From assembly GCA_946055365.1 (NCBI GenBank), contig CAMGFM010000084.1:1-6130 (forward strand): a stretch of DNA of 6,130 bases, given 5' to 3'. A model generated the notes under the pieces. The model was not told the DNA's origin. It worked only from the letters and a program-made list of their open reading frames with translations, and did not search any database. The position numbers and the translations under genes are program-made. Positions 1 through 5,752 of the stretch are shown here, piece after piece. This stretch comes from an uncultured Prevotella sp. GTDB taxonomy: Bacteria > Bacteroidota > Bacteroidia > Bacteroidales > Bacteroidaceae. Numbering within the stretch: position 1 is the stretch's first letter; every line of letters starts with the position of its first letter.

Positions 1-85
1 TGACACTCGCAAGAAAAAAGCGAGAGCAATGCCCGTGGCGTGCAATTATTGTGGCGCACAGGCGGCATATTGCAGGAAAAATGTG

Positions 86-93
86 TAATTTTG
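86..93 (+). promoter_or_regulatory. Possible Bacteroidota -7 box (TAATTTTG)
   Basis: TAATTTTG fits the TAnnTTTG -7 consensus of the primary Bacteroidota sigma factor. No TTTG-like -33 element lies 19-21 bp upstream, so the match is only half of a promoter. If real, transcription would begin near position 100 and give the helicase mRNA a leader of about 350 nt that includes all the hairpins at 117-390. An 8-base degenerate match can occur by chance. Confidence 0.2.
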
Positions 94-116
94 TGTCTCA
101 AAAAAACTCTTGCGGC

Positions 117-159
117 ACAGACGGGCAGGGCATCGCAAAAGCCCTCGCGCGCCGTCTGT
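117..159 (+). other. Stem-loop with 8-bp outer and 5-bp inner stem
   Basis: ACAGACGG (117-124) is the exact reverse complement of CCGTCTGT (152-159). Inside, AGGGC (127-131) pairs with GCCCT (141-145) around a 9-nt loop; the two stems are separated by a 2 x 6 internal loop. A further perfect 6-bp hairpin, GTGCCG/CGGCAC with loop GTGG, follows at 186-201. No T-run follows either, so they are not ordinary intrinsic terminators. The role is unknown. Confidence 0.4.
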
Positions 160-230
160 CGGGCAGGCAGTGGCAGAGCGTCAGTGTGCCGGTGGCGGCA
201 CGTCTGTCTGTTGCAGGCAGTGCTTTCGGC

Positions 231-308
231 AAAAGTGGCACTCTGACCTTTCAAAAGTGGCACTTTGGCTCTCGCCAAGCGGCACTTTTCGCCCGTAAAG
301 TGCCACTT
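231..308. repeat. Four-copy phased array of AGTGGCACT palindromes
   Basis: Nine-base cores lie at 234-242 (AGTGGCACT), 256-264 (AGTGGCACT), 278-286 (AGCGGCACT) and 299-307 (AGTGCCACT). Start-to-start distances are 22, 22 and 21 bp, about two helical turns. The core is an odd palindrome, AGTG-N-CACT, and the best copy extends to AAAGTGGCACTTT (254-266), so strand orientation is nearly meaningless and the fourth copy is the same site with the centre base swapped. Bases between cores are not conserved. The form suits a phased set of binding sites for a dimeric DNA-binding protein, but a dispersed intergenic repeat is equally possible. A sister array lies at 5523-5602. Confidence 0.75.
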
Positions 309-318
309 GACGAGAGCC
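267..318 (+). other. Long imperfect stem-loop spanning array copies 3 and 4
   Basis: GGCTCTCG (267-274) pairs exactly with CGAGAGCC (311-318). After one C/A mismatch, CAAG (276-279) pairs with CTTG (306-309). After a second C/A mismatch, GGCACTTT (281-288) pairs with AAAGTGCC (297-304). The loop is 8 nt (289-296). That gives 20 paired positions with two symmetric 1 x 1 mismatches. The inner pairing follows from two palindromic repeat copies facing each other, but the outer GGCTCTCG/CGAGAGCC arms are extra. No T-run follows, so it is not a standard terminator. Confidence 0.55.
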
Positions 319-328
319 GTGTGGGCAT

Positions 329-390
329 CGTGACCCCGACAGGGGCTTGCCGCAGTGGCAATAACGCCGTGTCACGACTTCGACAAGCCC
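329..390 (+). other. Overlapping inverted repeats before helicase start
   Basis: CGTGAC (329-334) is the reverse complement of GTCACG (371-376), and GGGCTTG (343-349) of CAAGCCC (384-390). CCCC (334-337) can also pair with GGGG (342-345). The 6- and 7-bp helices interleave, so they form either alternative folds or a pseudoknot. Such switching geometry occurs in regulatory leaders, but I recognise no riboswitch family. The helices end about 60 nt before the helicase start codon. Confidence 0.3.
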
Positions 391-452
391 TTGCCGCAAA
401 GGCAAAATCATCATACATCAATCAAGAAACAAGGCACACAAGCCATCCCTAT

Positions 453-3400
453 ATGAGCATCAACACAGCGTCAGAAGCCAAGAGCCATGCGCCGCAGTGC
501 AGTGGCGGCACACGTGCAGGCGAATATTACAGTCTCATAGCCCGCGCCATGAGTGCAGGAGGCACCGACTGCAACCGCCTCATGCACGAGACGCTCGTGC
601 TGGTGTGCGCCGACGCGCTCAAAGGCACGGGTCTGGCCTATGGCAACCTCTTCTCGCAGGTGTCCGCGCTGTGCCGCAGGTGCGGCATGTCGCGTCAGGA
701 CACTATGGAGGCACATGCCATGCGCCGCGACACCGCAGGCAACGTGCCGCCAGACCGCACGCTGATGCTCTACAACGCACGCGCGCTCGCCATGCTCGTG
801 GCTGCCGCCTTTGGCGAGGCGGTGCCTGACGCGCTCGCAAGCCTCCTGCCAGCGGAGCCAAGGCGGCAGAAGGTGACCATGCAGCCGTCCTACAGCCATG
901 TGAGATGCATGGTGAGGAGCGTGGAGGGCAGCATGGTGACCGTGGAGGCCGACCTCGGCGAGGGCATGGCCACCATGCAGGTCGACATGCACGGCACTCT
1001 CTATGACCACGGCTACATGCTGCGGTCGCTGCGTGACGGCACACAGCTCAATCTGCTCGGTTGCATGACCGACAACAGCGGCGTGCTGCTGCCGCGCATC
1101 GTGGTGTATGAGCCCGACTTCCTGCTCGACATCAGTGCCATAGCCGCCTGCTTTGAGGAATATGGCCACCACCCACTGCTCTACACCGTCAACCGCATGA
1201 GGCAGAGGGTCAACACCAGGCACACGCTGCTCGGCAACTTCTCGGGGGCGGCACTCGACGACATCATCAACAATCCCGGCGCGGACCTCGCGGCGACCGT
1301 GCGCTCCAATTTCCGCGACAAGGCTCTCGAATATTCCACTTGCGACGATTTTGACCCCGACACGTTCATGCAGGAGGCCGCACGACAGTCGGCAAATATC
1401 AGGCAGGCAGTAGAAAACCTCTTTGCCACGGCATCAAGAGACCTCGCACTGCTCGAGCCGTCGTTTGTTTGCGAGCGGCTGGGCATACAGGGGCGTGTCG
1501 ACCTGATGACTTCCGACAAGCGACTGCTCGTCGAGCAGAAGTCGGGCACCAACATGTATGTCGCCAACAACCGCCCCAACCGCCACGGCAGCCTCTATGT
1601 GGAGAAACACTATGTGCAGGTGCTGCTCTACTATGGCGTGCTGAGTCACAACTTTGACCTTCACGACAGAAACATTGACGTGCGCCTGCTCTATTCCAAG
1701 TATGAGGCCGACCGTGGACTGCTGTCCGTGGAGATGTATGACCGCCTCTTTGCCGAGGCCATGGCCTTTCGCAACAGAGTGGTGGCTTCTGAATATTACA
1801 TGGTGGGCGAGGGCTTTGGCAAGGTGCTGCCATCCATCACCCCGCAGTGTCTCAACACCGAGGGTATGCACGGTTTTTTCTATGAGCGTTATCTCTTGCC
1901 GCAGCTCATGGAGGTCACCGCGCCGCTGCAGGCCATGGACAGCCTTGAGCGCAAGTACTTCTGCACGATGATGACCTTTGTCATGCGTGAGCAACTGCTC
2001 TCTAAGGTGGGCGCGCAGGAGGGCGTGGGCAACTCAGTGGCCGACTTGTGGAACATGCCGTTGGACGAGAAGCTCGAGACGGGCAACATCTGCATGGGCC
2101 TGACGCTCGCCCACAGGCGCAGCTCGAGCCACGGGCGAGGCTATGACACGCTGCTCTTCACGCTGCCGAGGCACGACGACAGCTTCCTGCCCAACTTCAG
2201 GCGCGGCGACATGATATATGTCTATGCCTATGACGACGGCGACACGCCCGACGTGAGGCGTGCCATACTCTTCAAGGGTGTCATAGCCGACATCAACGCC
2301 CAAAACATCGAGGTGAGGCTCAACGACGCACAGCAAAACCCGCGCCTCTTCACCTGCCCAGACGGCACCGGGGGCGGCGACGTGGCGGCTGGCGCAGCCC
2401 ATGACGGCACCGGGGGCGGCGTAAACAGGCTATATGCCATAGAACATGCGGGCAGTGACGCCAACACTTCTGCCGCCATGCACTCGCTGCTGCACATGAT
2501 GACCGCGCCCGCAAGCCGCCGTGACCTGCTGCTGTCGCGCCGTGAGCCGGCGCGTGACACCTCTGCCGCTCTCACGCGCTGCTATGGCGACGACGAAGAC
2601 GACCTGCTGCTCAAGGCAAAGCAGGCTTCTGACTATTTTCTCGTGGTGGGGCCGCCAGGCACTGGCAAGACATCGCGCACCATGCGCCACATCGTGGAGG
2701 AGGAGCTGGCCTCGGGAGGCACGCTGCTGCTCATGTCCTATACCAACCGCGCCGTTGACGAGATATGCGCCATGCTCTCGGGGGCTGGCATTGACTATCT
2801 GCGCATAGGCAATGAGCATAGCTGTGACCCTGCGTGCCGCAGCCGCCTCGTCACTGAGCTGGCTGGCAACGGCGCAAGGCTCGCCGACATAAGGGCAAGG
2901 CTCGCCAAGGCAAGGGTGATAGTGGCCACCACGGCAGGACTGATGGCTCGGCCGTTTGTGTTTGCACTCAAGAGCTTCACGCTCGCCGTCGTTGACGAGG
3001 CAGGACAGATAACCGAGCCAAACATCGTGGGCATACTCTCCGCCCACAGCCCCGACCAGCCCGACAGACTGCTCATCGGGCGGTTTATACTCATTGGTGA
3101 CTACAAGCAGTTGCCTGCCGTGGTGAGGCAGACGGCGGAGGAGAGCGTCACCGATGACCACGATCTCAACGCCATGGGGCTTGTCGACTGCCGCCAGTCG
3201 CTCTTTGAGCGGCTCATAAGGCACGAGAGGGCGCAGGGCAGAGACTGTTTCACGGGCGTGTTGCGCCGACAGGGACGCATGCACCCCGACGTGGCTCACT
3301 TTCCCAGCCTCATGTTCTATCACGAAGAGCGGCTTGCCGCTGTGCCTTGCCCTCATCAGCAGGAGACGAGTCTCGGTTATGACTGCGTGGCGGAGGACTC

Positions 3401-3956
3401 TCTCGACGAGACTCTGCAACACAGGCGCATGGTGTTCATTGCCGCGCGCGACAGGAGGGCTGACGGGCTGACCGACAAGGTCAACATGGCTGAGGCGCGC
3501 GTGGTGGCAGATGTGCTGAGGCGCATAAGACGATATTATGGAGAGCGGTTTGACCCCGACCACACCGTGGGCGTGATAGTGCCTTACCGCAACCAGATAG
3601 CCATGATACGCAGTGAGATAGCCTCACTCGACATGCCCGAGCTGCATGGTGTCAGCATAGACACCGTGGAGCGTTATCAGGGCTCGCAGCGTGATGTCAT
3701 AGTCTATTCGTTTACGGCGCACAGCCAGTGGCAGATGGACTTTCTCACGTCAAACTGCTTTGAGGAGGCGGGGCGCACGGTAGACCGCAAGCTCAATGTG
3801 GTGCTTACGAGGGCAAGATGCCAGACCGTGATGACGGGCGACCCGGCAGTGCTGAGGCGCAACGCCATTTTCGCGAGTCTCATTGACCATGTGACGGAGC
3901 ATGAGGGCTATGTGGCGGAGAGTGAAAGCCGCGGGGCAGAGCCTGACAAAACATGA
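453..3956 (+). CDS. Dna2/Cas4-type nuclease-helicase fusion (SF1 helicase)
   Basis: A 1167-residue protein predicted to couple ATP-driven nucleic-acid unwinding to nuclease cleavage, acting in the cytoplasm on DNA ends, flaps or branched intermediates. Residues 20-125 are a helical N-terminal region I cannot name. About 335-420 show a PD-(D/E)XK nuclease core: D350 in GRVDLM, E361 and K363 in VEQKSG, and a QVLLYY motif at 389-394. The SF1 core has Walker A GPPGTGKT (733-740), TNRAVDE (764-770), DEAG (848-851), GDYKQLP (882-888), QGRMHP (940-945), VERYQGSQRD (1072-1081) and NVVLTRAR (1115-1122), as in UPF1/Dna2-like helicases. No cysteine cluster like the Dna2/Cas4 iron-sulphur site is visible; cysteines near the nuclease are scattered singles (e.g. 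C340, C466). I chose ATG 453 because the open frame upstream (GTG 51) translates repeats; ATG 549 is a less likely alternative. No Shine-Dalgarno is seen. nadK follows after 108 bp on the same strand. The biological pathway (repair, replication or defence) is not shown by the sequence. Confidence 0.93.
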   Translation: MSINTASEAKSHAPQCSGGTRAGEYYSLIARAMSAGGTDCNRLMHETLVLVCADALKGTGLAYGNLFSQVSALCRRCGMSRQDTMEAHAMRRDTAGNVPPDRTLMLYNARALAMLVAAAFGEAVPDALASLLPAEPRRQKVTMQPSYSHVRCMVRSVEGSMVTVEADLGEGMATMQVDMHGTLYDHGYMLRSLRDGTQLNLLGCMTDNSGVLLPRIVVYEPDFLLDISAIAACFEEYGHHPLLYTVNRMRQRVNTRHTLLGNFSGAALDDIINNPGADLAATVRSNFRDKALEYSTCDDFDPDTFMQEAARQSANIRQAVENLFATASRDLALLEPSFVCERLGIQGRVDLMTSDKRLLVEQKSGTNMYVANNRPNRHGSLYVEKHYVQVLLYYGVLSHNFDLHDRNIDVRLLYSKYEADRGLLSVEMYDRLFAEAMAFRNRVVASEYYMVGEGFGKVLPSITPQCLNTEGMHGFFYERYLLPQLMEVTAPLQAMDSLERKYFCTMMTFVMREQLLSKVGAQEGVGNSVADLWNMPLDEKLETGNICMGLTLAHRRSSSHGRGYDTLLFTLPRHDDSFLPNFRRGDMIYVYAYDDGDTPDVRRAILFKGVIADINAQNIEVRLNDAQQNPRLFTCPDGTGGGDVAAGAAHDGTGGGVNRLYAIEHAGSDANTSAAMHSLLHMMTAPASRRDLLLSRREPARDTSAALTRCYGDDEDDLLLKAKQASDYFLVVGPPGTGKTSRTMRHIVEEELASGGTLLLMSYTNRAVDEICAMLSGAGIDYLRIGNEHSCDPACRSRLVTELAGNGARLADIRARLAKARVIVATTAGLMARPFVFALKSFTLAVVDEAGQITEPNIVGILSAHSPDQPDRLLIGRFILIGDYKQLPAVVRQTAEESVTDDHDLNAMGLVDCRQSLFERLIRHERAQGRDCFTGVLRRQGRMHPDVAHFPSLMFYHEERLAAVPCPHQQETSLGYDCVAEDSLDETLQHRRMVFIAARDRRADGLTDKVNMAEARVVADVLRRIRRYYGERFDPDHTVGVIVPYRNQIAMIRSEIASLDMPELHGVSIDTVERYQGSQRDVIVYSFTAHSQWQMDFLTSNCFEEAGRTVDRKLNVVLTRARCQTVMTGDPAVLRRNAIFASLIDHVTEHEGYVAESESRGAEPDKT
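2361..2420 (+). repeat. 18-bp direct repeat encoding DGTGGG twice
   Basis: GACGGCACCGGGGGCGGC occurs at 2361-2378 and again, identically, at 2403-2420, a 42-nt period that keeps the frame. It encodes DGTGGG at residues 637-642 and 651-656 of the helicase, with DVAAGAAH between. It sits in a low-complexity Gly/Ala linker between the central beta-rich part and the SF1 core. This looks like a small in-frame duplication in a tolerant loop, so length variation between strains is likely. Confidence 0.7.
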
Positions 3957-4064
3957 GGCGAGGCGTTAAGGACGTGAGGCAGGACGGGGGAGACCATGCT
4001 GGGCAGGACAAATGAGGCACGCCGCCTACAATAATATCATACACGAAAAAAACATACATGACTG
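3957..4064 (+). other. Helicase-nadK intergenic spacer
   Basis: The 108-bp spacer is GC-rich near the helicase stop, with loose repeats of GTGAGGCAGGACG-like words, and turns A-rich over its last 45 bases before nadK. I see no TAnnTTTG box and no hairpin followed by a T-run. Read-through from the helicase into nadK is therefore plausible, though a weak undetected promoter is not excluded. Confidence 0.4.
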
Positions 4065-4949
4065 ATGGCAAACAAGACACTCACATTCGCCATATTCGGC
4101 AACACATTCCAGTCGCGCAAGTCGATGCCTCTGAGCAAGGCCGTTGGCCACCTGCGCTCCAGGGGCATGGACATCGCGCTTGACAGACAGTTCTATGACT
4201 TTATCGCGGCACAGCGTTGTCTCGACATGACGGGCATAGGCATAATCAACGGCGACGACTTCACCGCCGACTATGCCATATCTATGGGAGGCGACGGCAC
4301 CTTCCTCAAGTCGGCAATGAGGGTGGGCAGAAAGGCCATACCGCTCATAGGCATCAATATGGGCAGGCTCGGCTTTCTCGCCAACGTGTTGCCCGAAGAC
4401 ACGGAGGCGGCTCTCGACGCGGTGATAGAGGGCAGGTATGGCATAGACCGACATTCGGTGATAGAGATAGCGACCAGCGGAGGCTCTATTGGCGGCTGCC
4501 GCTACGCGCTCAACGACATTGCCGTGCTGAAGCGCGACAACGCCTCGATGATAAGCATACGCACGCATGTCGACGGCAACTATCTCACTACCTATCAGGC
4601 TGACGGACTCATCGTGTCTACGCCCACAGGCTCCACGGCCTACTCTCTCTCCAACGGAGGGCCCATCATCGTGCCTAATACCGCCACCATGTGCCTCACG
4701 CCGGTTGCACCGCACAGCCTTAACATCAGGCCCATTGTCATAGCCGACTCCAGCGTGGTGAGGCTCGAGGTGCTGTCGCGCTCGCACAACTATCTCGTGG
4801 CGGTGGACGGAAGAAGCTACACCATGCACGAAGGCTCGGTGGTGACCATAAGCAAGGCCCCGTTCAGCACGCTTGTGGTCAAGCCGCAAGACAGCAGCTA
4901 CTTCACTTCGCTAAGGGACAAGATGATGTGGGGGGCTGACAAGAGGTAG
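4065..4949 (+). CDS. nadK: NAD kinase
   Basis: A 294-residue ATP-NAD kinase that phosphorylates the 2'-hydroxyl of NAD+ to give NADP+, the only de novo source of NADP(H) in most bacteria; it is cytosolic and usually oligomeric. The family signature GGDGT is at residues 75-79 with the presumed catalytic D77. It is followed by INMGRLGFLA (97-106), the NAD-binding N150-D151 pair in ALNDIAV, and DGLIVSTPTGSTAYS (180-194), which forms part of the substrate site. The usual family length is about 290-300 residues, so the gene looks complete. ATG 4065 is favoured because it begins a typical N-terminus (MANKTLTFAIFGN); ATG 4058 is out of frame. The start is preceded by an A-rich stretch and no Shine-Dalgarno, normal for Bacteroidota. 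It may share a transcript with the upstream helicase. No clear terminator follows it; the next strong one is at 5372-5413, beyond a separate promoter. Confidence 0.96.
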   Translation: MANKTLTFAIFGNTFQSRKSMPLSKAVGHLRSRGMDIALDRQFYDFIAAQRCLDMTGIGIINGDDFTADYAISMGGDGTFLKSAMRVGRKAIPLIGINMGRLGFLANVLPEDTEAALDAVIEGRYGIDRHSVIEIATSGGSIGGCRYALNDIAVLKRDNASMISIRTHVDGNYLTTYQADGLIVSTPTGSTAYSLSNGGPIIVPNTATMCLTPVAPHSLNIRPIVIADSSVVRLEVLSRSHNYLVAVDGRSYTMHEGSVVTISKAPFSTLVVKPQDSSYFTSLRDKMMWGADKR

Positions 4950-4977
4950 ATTGGCTGATGAGAGAGCGCGGTGTGAT

Positions 4978-5072
4978 GGCGTGATAGCGCAAGCGGCGGA
5001 TGCAATGTGGCGCAGTGCGCAGGCGTGATAGCGTGGTCGGCGGATGCGAGGGAAAACGCTCCGCTGGCGTGA
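4978..5072 (+). repeat. Decayed 44-bp tandem repeat, about 2.2 units
   Basis: GGCGTGATAGCG is found at 4978-4989 and 5022-5033, and CGGCGGATGC at 4994-5003 and 5038-5047, both 44 bp apart. GGCGTGA recurs at 5066-5072, again 44 bp on. Within each full unit the first 26 bases are conserved except for a 4-base spacer, while the last 18 differ. It begins 28 bp after the nadK stop. This looks like an old local duplication; I see no function. Confidence 0.6.
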
Positions 5073-5180
5073 AAAAGAGTGGAGGAATGTGAAAATGCGT
5101 GTTTTTGCGCTGTTGTCGTACACAGTTTTATTGTCTTATGTCAATAATTACGTGAAAAAACACGAATTAAAGCAAAAACA

Positions 5181-5212
5181 CTTGCAGGAGACGGAAATTG
5201 TAAGTAACTTTG
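5181..5212 (+). promoter_or_regulatory. Bacteroidota-type promoter for the RNA gene
   Basis: CTTG at 5181-5184 (three of four matches to the -33 TTTG) is followed after exactly 20 bp by TAACTTTG at 5205-5212, a perfect TAnnTTTG -7 box. The spacing is as expected for the Bacteroidota primary sigma factor. Transcription should start at about 5217-5220. No open reading frame starts just downstream; instead a folded AT-rich stretch ends in a strong terminator. Confidence 0.75.
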
Positions 5213-5217
5213 CATCG

Positions 5218-5413
5218 TCAAAAGGTTAATAGATTGTTTAGGTTAGTAGTAATAGATTTAGGTTTTTAGTTATTAGGTTTAAGGTAAATTGAACGATTGT
5301 TTAACAGGTAGCTATGAGGACCCGTGAGGATCTTCATTACTTACGAAAAAGATTTTTAGTTAAACATAGTGATTGCTGCGTCGCTCGTAGAGAGTAGCGC
5401 AGCAATTTTTTTT
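5218..5413 (+). ncRNA. Structured small RNA, candidate Bacteroidales-1-type RNA
   Basis: A stand-alone transcript of about 195 nt is predicted between a good promoter and a strong terminator, without a credible reading frame. The 5' half is A/T/G-rich with three (T/A)TTAGGTT words (5237, 5257, 5272) and few C residues. The 3' half folds well. TGTTTAAC (5298-5305) pairs exactly with GTTAAACA (5359-5366), enclosing a hairpin in which ATGAGGACCC (5314-5323) pairs with GGATCTTCAT (5328-5337) around a GUGA GNRA tetraloop, with one G-U and one C-A position. GTA (5308-5310) and TAC (5338-5340) extend it past a GCT bulge. The Bacteroidales-1 RNA family is described as promoter-and-terminator-delimited in this order, often downstream of the L20 gene; here the upstream gene is nadK. 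The family name is my tentative recall, and a 6S-like function is speculation. The exact 5' end is inferred from the promoter. Confidence 0.65.
5372..5413 (+). terminator. Strong intrinsic terminator of the RNA gene
   Basis: ATTGCTGCG (5372-5380) is the perfect reverse complement of CGCAGCAAT (5398-5406). The stem runs directly into a run of eight T residues (5406-5413). The 17-nt apical part can add a few weaker pairs. This is a textbook Rho-independent terminator on the plus strand and fixes the 3' end of the RNA. Confidence 0.9.
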
Positions 5414-5522
5414 GTGTGCGCTCCAAATGACGGGCAGGACGCACAAGGCACGGGCGCAAACACCATTGAGGCGAGGTCTCCTGTGCGCATGCGCTGTCTC
5501 TTGGGGTGCACATGCGAGACGC

Positions 5523-5602
5523 AAAAGCGGCACTTGGGCGGCGTGGAGTGGCACTTGGTGTGGGCGGAGTGGCACTTTGCAGCGTCAAAAGTGGCACTTT
5601 GG
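5523..5602. repeat. Second four-copy phased AGTGGCACT array
   Basis: Cores lie at 5526-5534 (AGCGGCACT), 5547-5555, 5568-5576 and 5590-5598 (all AGTGGCACT), with start-to-start spacing 21, 21 and 22 bp. The last copy extends to the full palindrome AAAGTGGCACTTT and, with its flanks (5585-5603), is identical over 19 bases to 251-269 in the first array. Intervening bases are not conserved. A degenerate further site with GTGCAC at 5506-5511 may continue the phase upstream. The array lies between the RNA terminator and the 65-bp repeats, outside any gene. Confidence 0.75.
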
Positions 5603-5673
5603 CAATGGACAACGCTGGGCTGCGAGTTCTCATCTTGCGCTGTCGTTGGCGTGAATAATTCTTTTAAGACATA

Positions 5674-5729
5674 AAAACGTCAAAAATCTACGGCACAAAA
5701 TGAAAAATGCCGTAGATTTCTGACGTTTT
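5674..5729. repeat. Long inverted repeat with 21-position stem
   Basis: AAAACGTCA (5674-5682) pairs with TGACGTTTT (5721-5729) and AAATCTACGGC (5684-5694) with GCCGTAGATTT (5709-5719); the only mismatch is A5683 against C5720. The loop is a 14-nt A-rich stretch (5695-5708). The stem has A-rich and T-rich ends, so it could act as a bidirectional terminator insulating the gene at 6026 from upstream transcription, although no long uninterrupted T-run follows on either strand. It sits 15 bp before a promoter-like box. A small mobile remnant is an alternative. Confidence 0.6.
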
Positions 5730-5744
5730 CTAAAGGTTTGTACG

Positions 5745-5752
5745 TATCTTTG
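5745..5752 (+). promoter_or_regulatory. Possible promoter -7 box (TATCTTTG) for last gene
   Basis: TATCTTTG followed by CA matches the TAnnTTTG consensus, and the RNA-gene promoter has the same TTTGCA continuation. No TTTG is found 19-21 bp upstream, so the -33 element is missing or weak. The box lies at the very start of the first 65-bp repeat, and its last four bases belong to that repeat. A start near 5758 would place all three repeats in a ~265-nt leader of the gene at 6026. Confidence 0.45.

Larger units (their letters stand above)
1..452. other. Intergenic/leader region rich in hairpins
   Basis: I find no convincing protein gene here. The helicase reading frame stays open back to a GTG at 51, but that part translates palindromic repeats and hairpins and does not look like protein. 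The region holds a small stem (CTCGC 6-10 with GCGAG 20-24), a possible promoter box at 86-93, hairpins at 117-159, 186-201 and 267-318, nested inverted repeats at 329-390, and a four-copy repeat array at 231-308. A 9-bp direct repeat, CTTGCCGCA, occurs at 346-354 and 390-398. I saw no tRNA or rRNA. The gene upstream of base 1 is not visible, so whether this is a true 5' leader of the helicase or mixed intergenic sequence cannot be decided from the window. Confidence 0.65.

Noticed and set aside
51..452. N-terminal extension of the helicase reading frame from GTG 51
   Set aside because: The 134 extra residues translate hairpins and the palindromic array, have no recognisable protein character, and ATG 453 gives a sensible start. 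The open frame reflects high G+C.
471..1223. Antisense 250-codon open frame inside the helicase
   Set aside because: It lies opposite strongly supported coding sequence, is His/Ala-rich in a way typical of GC-rich antisense frames, and has no recognisable motif.
2430..3563. Antisense 377-codon open frame inside the helicase
   Set aside because: It fully overlaps the SF1 motif-bearing region on the other strand. Its length follows from codon bias, not from protein-like features.
453..3956. Helicase-nuclease as part of a new defence system
   Set aside because: The neighbour is the housekeeping nadK, no defence partner is visible, and I recall this protein type as widespread in Bacteroidales, which suits a core DNA-processing role.
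4058..4067. Alternative nadK start at ATG 4058
   Set aside because: It is in a different frame from the NAD kinase motifs; ATG 4065 is in frame and gives a typical N-terminus.
4026..4889. Antisense 287-codon open frame opposite nadK
   Set aside because: nadK carries all family motifs on the plus strand, and the reverse frame shows no motif and an unusual His/Arg-rich composition.
5485..5494. Perfect palindrome GCGCATGCGC as an operator
   Set aside because: A lone 10-bp GC-rich palindrome is easily due to chance here and has no gene or promoter beside it.
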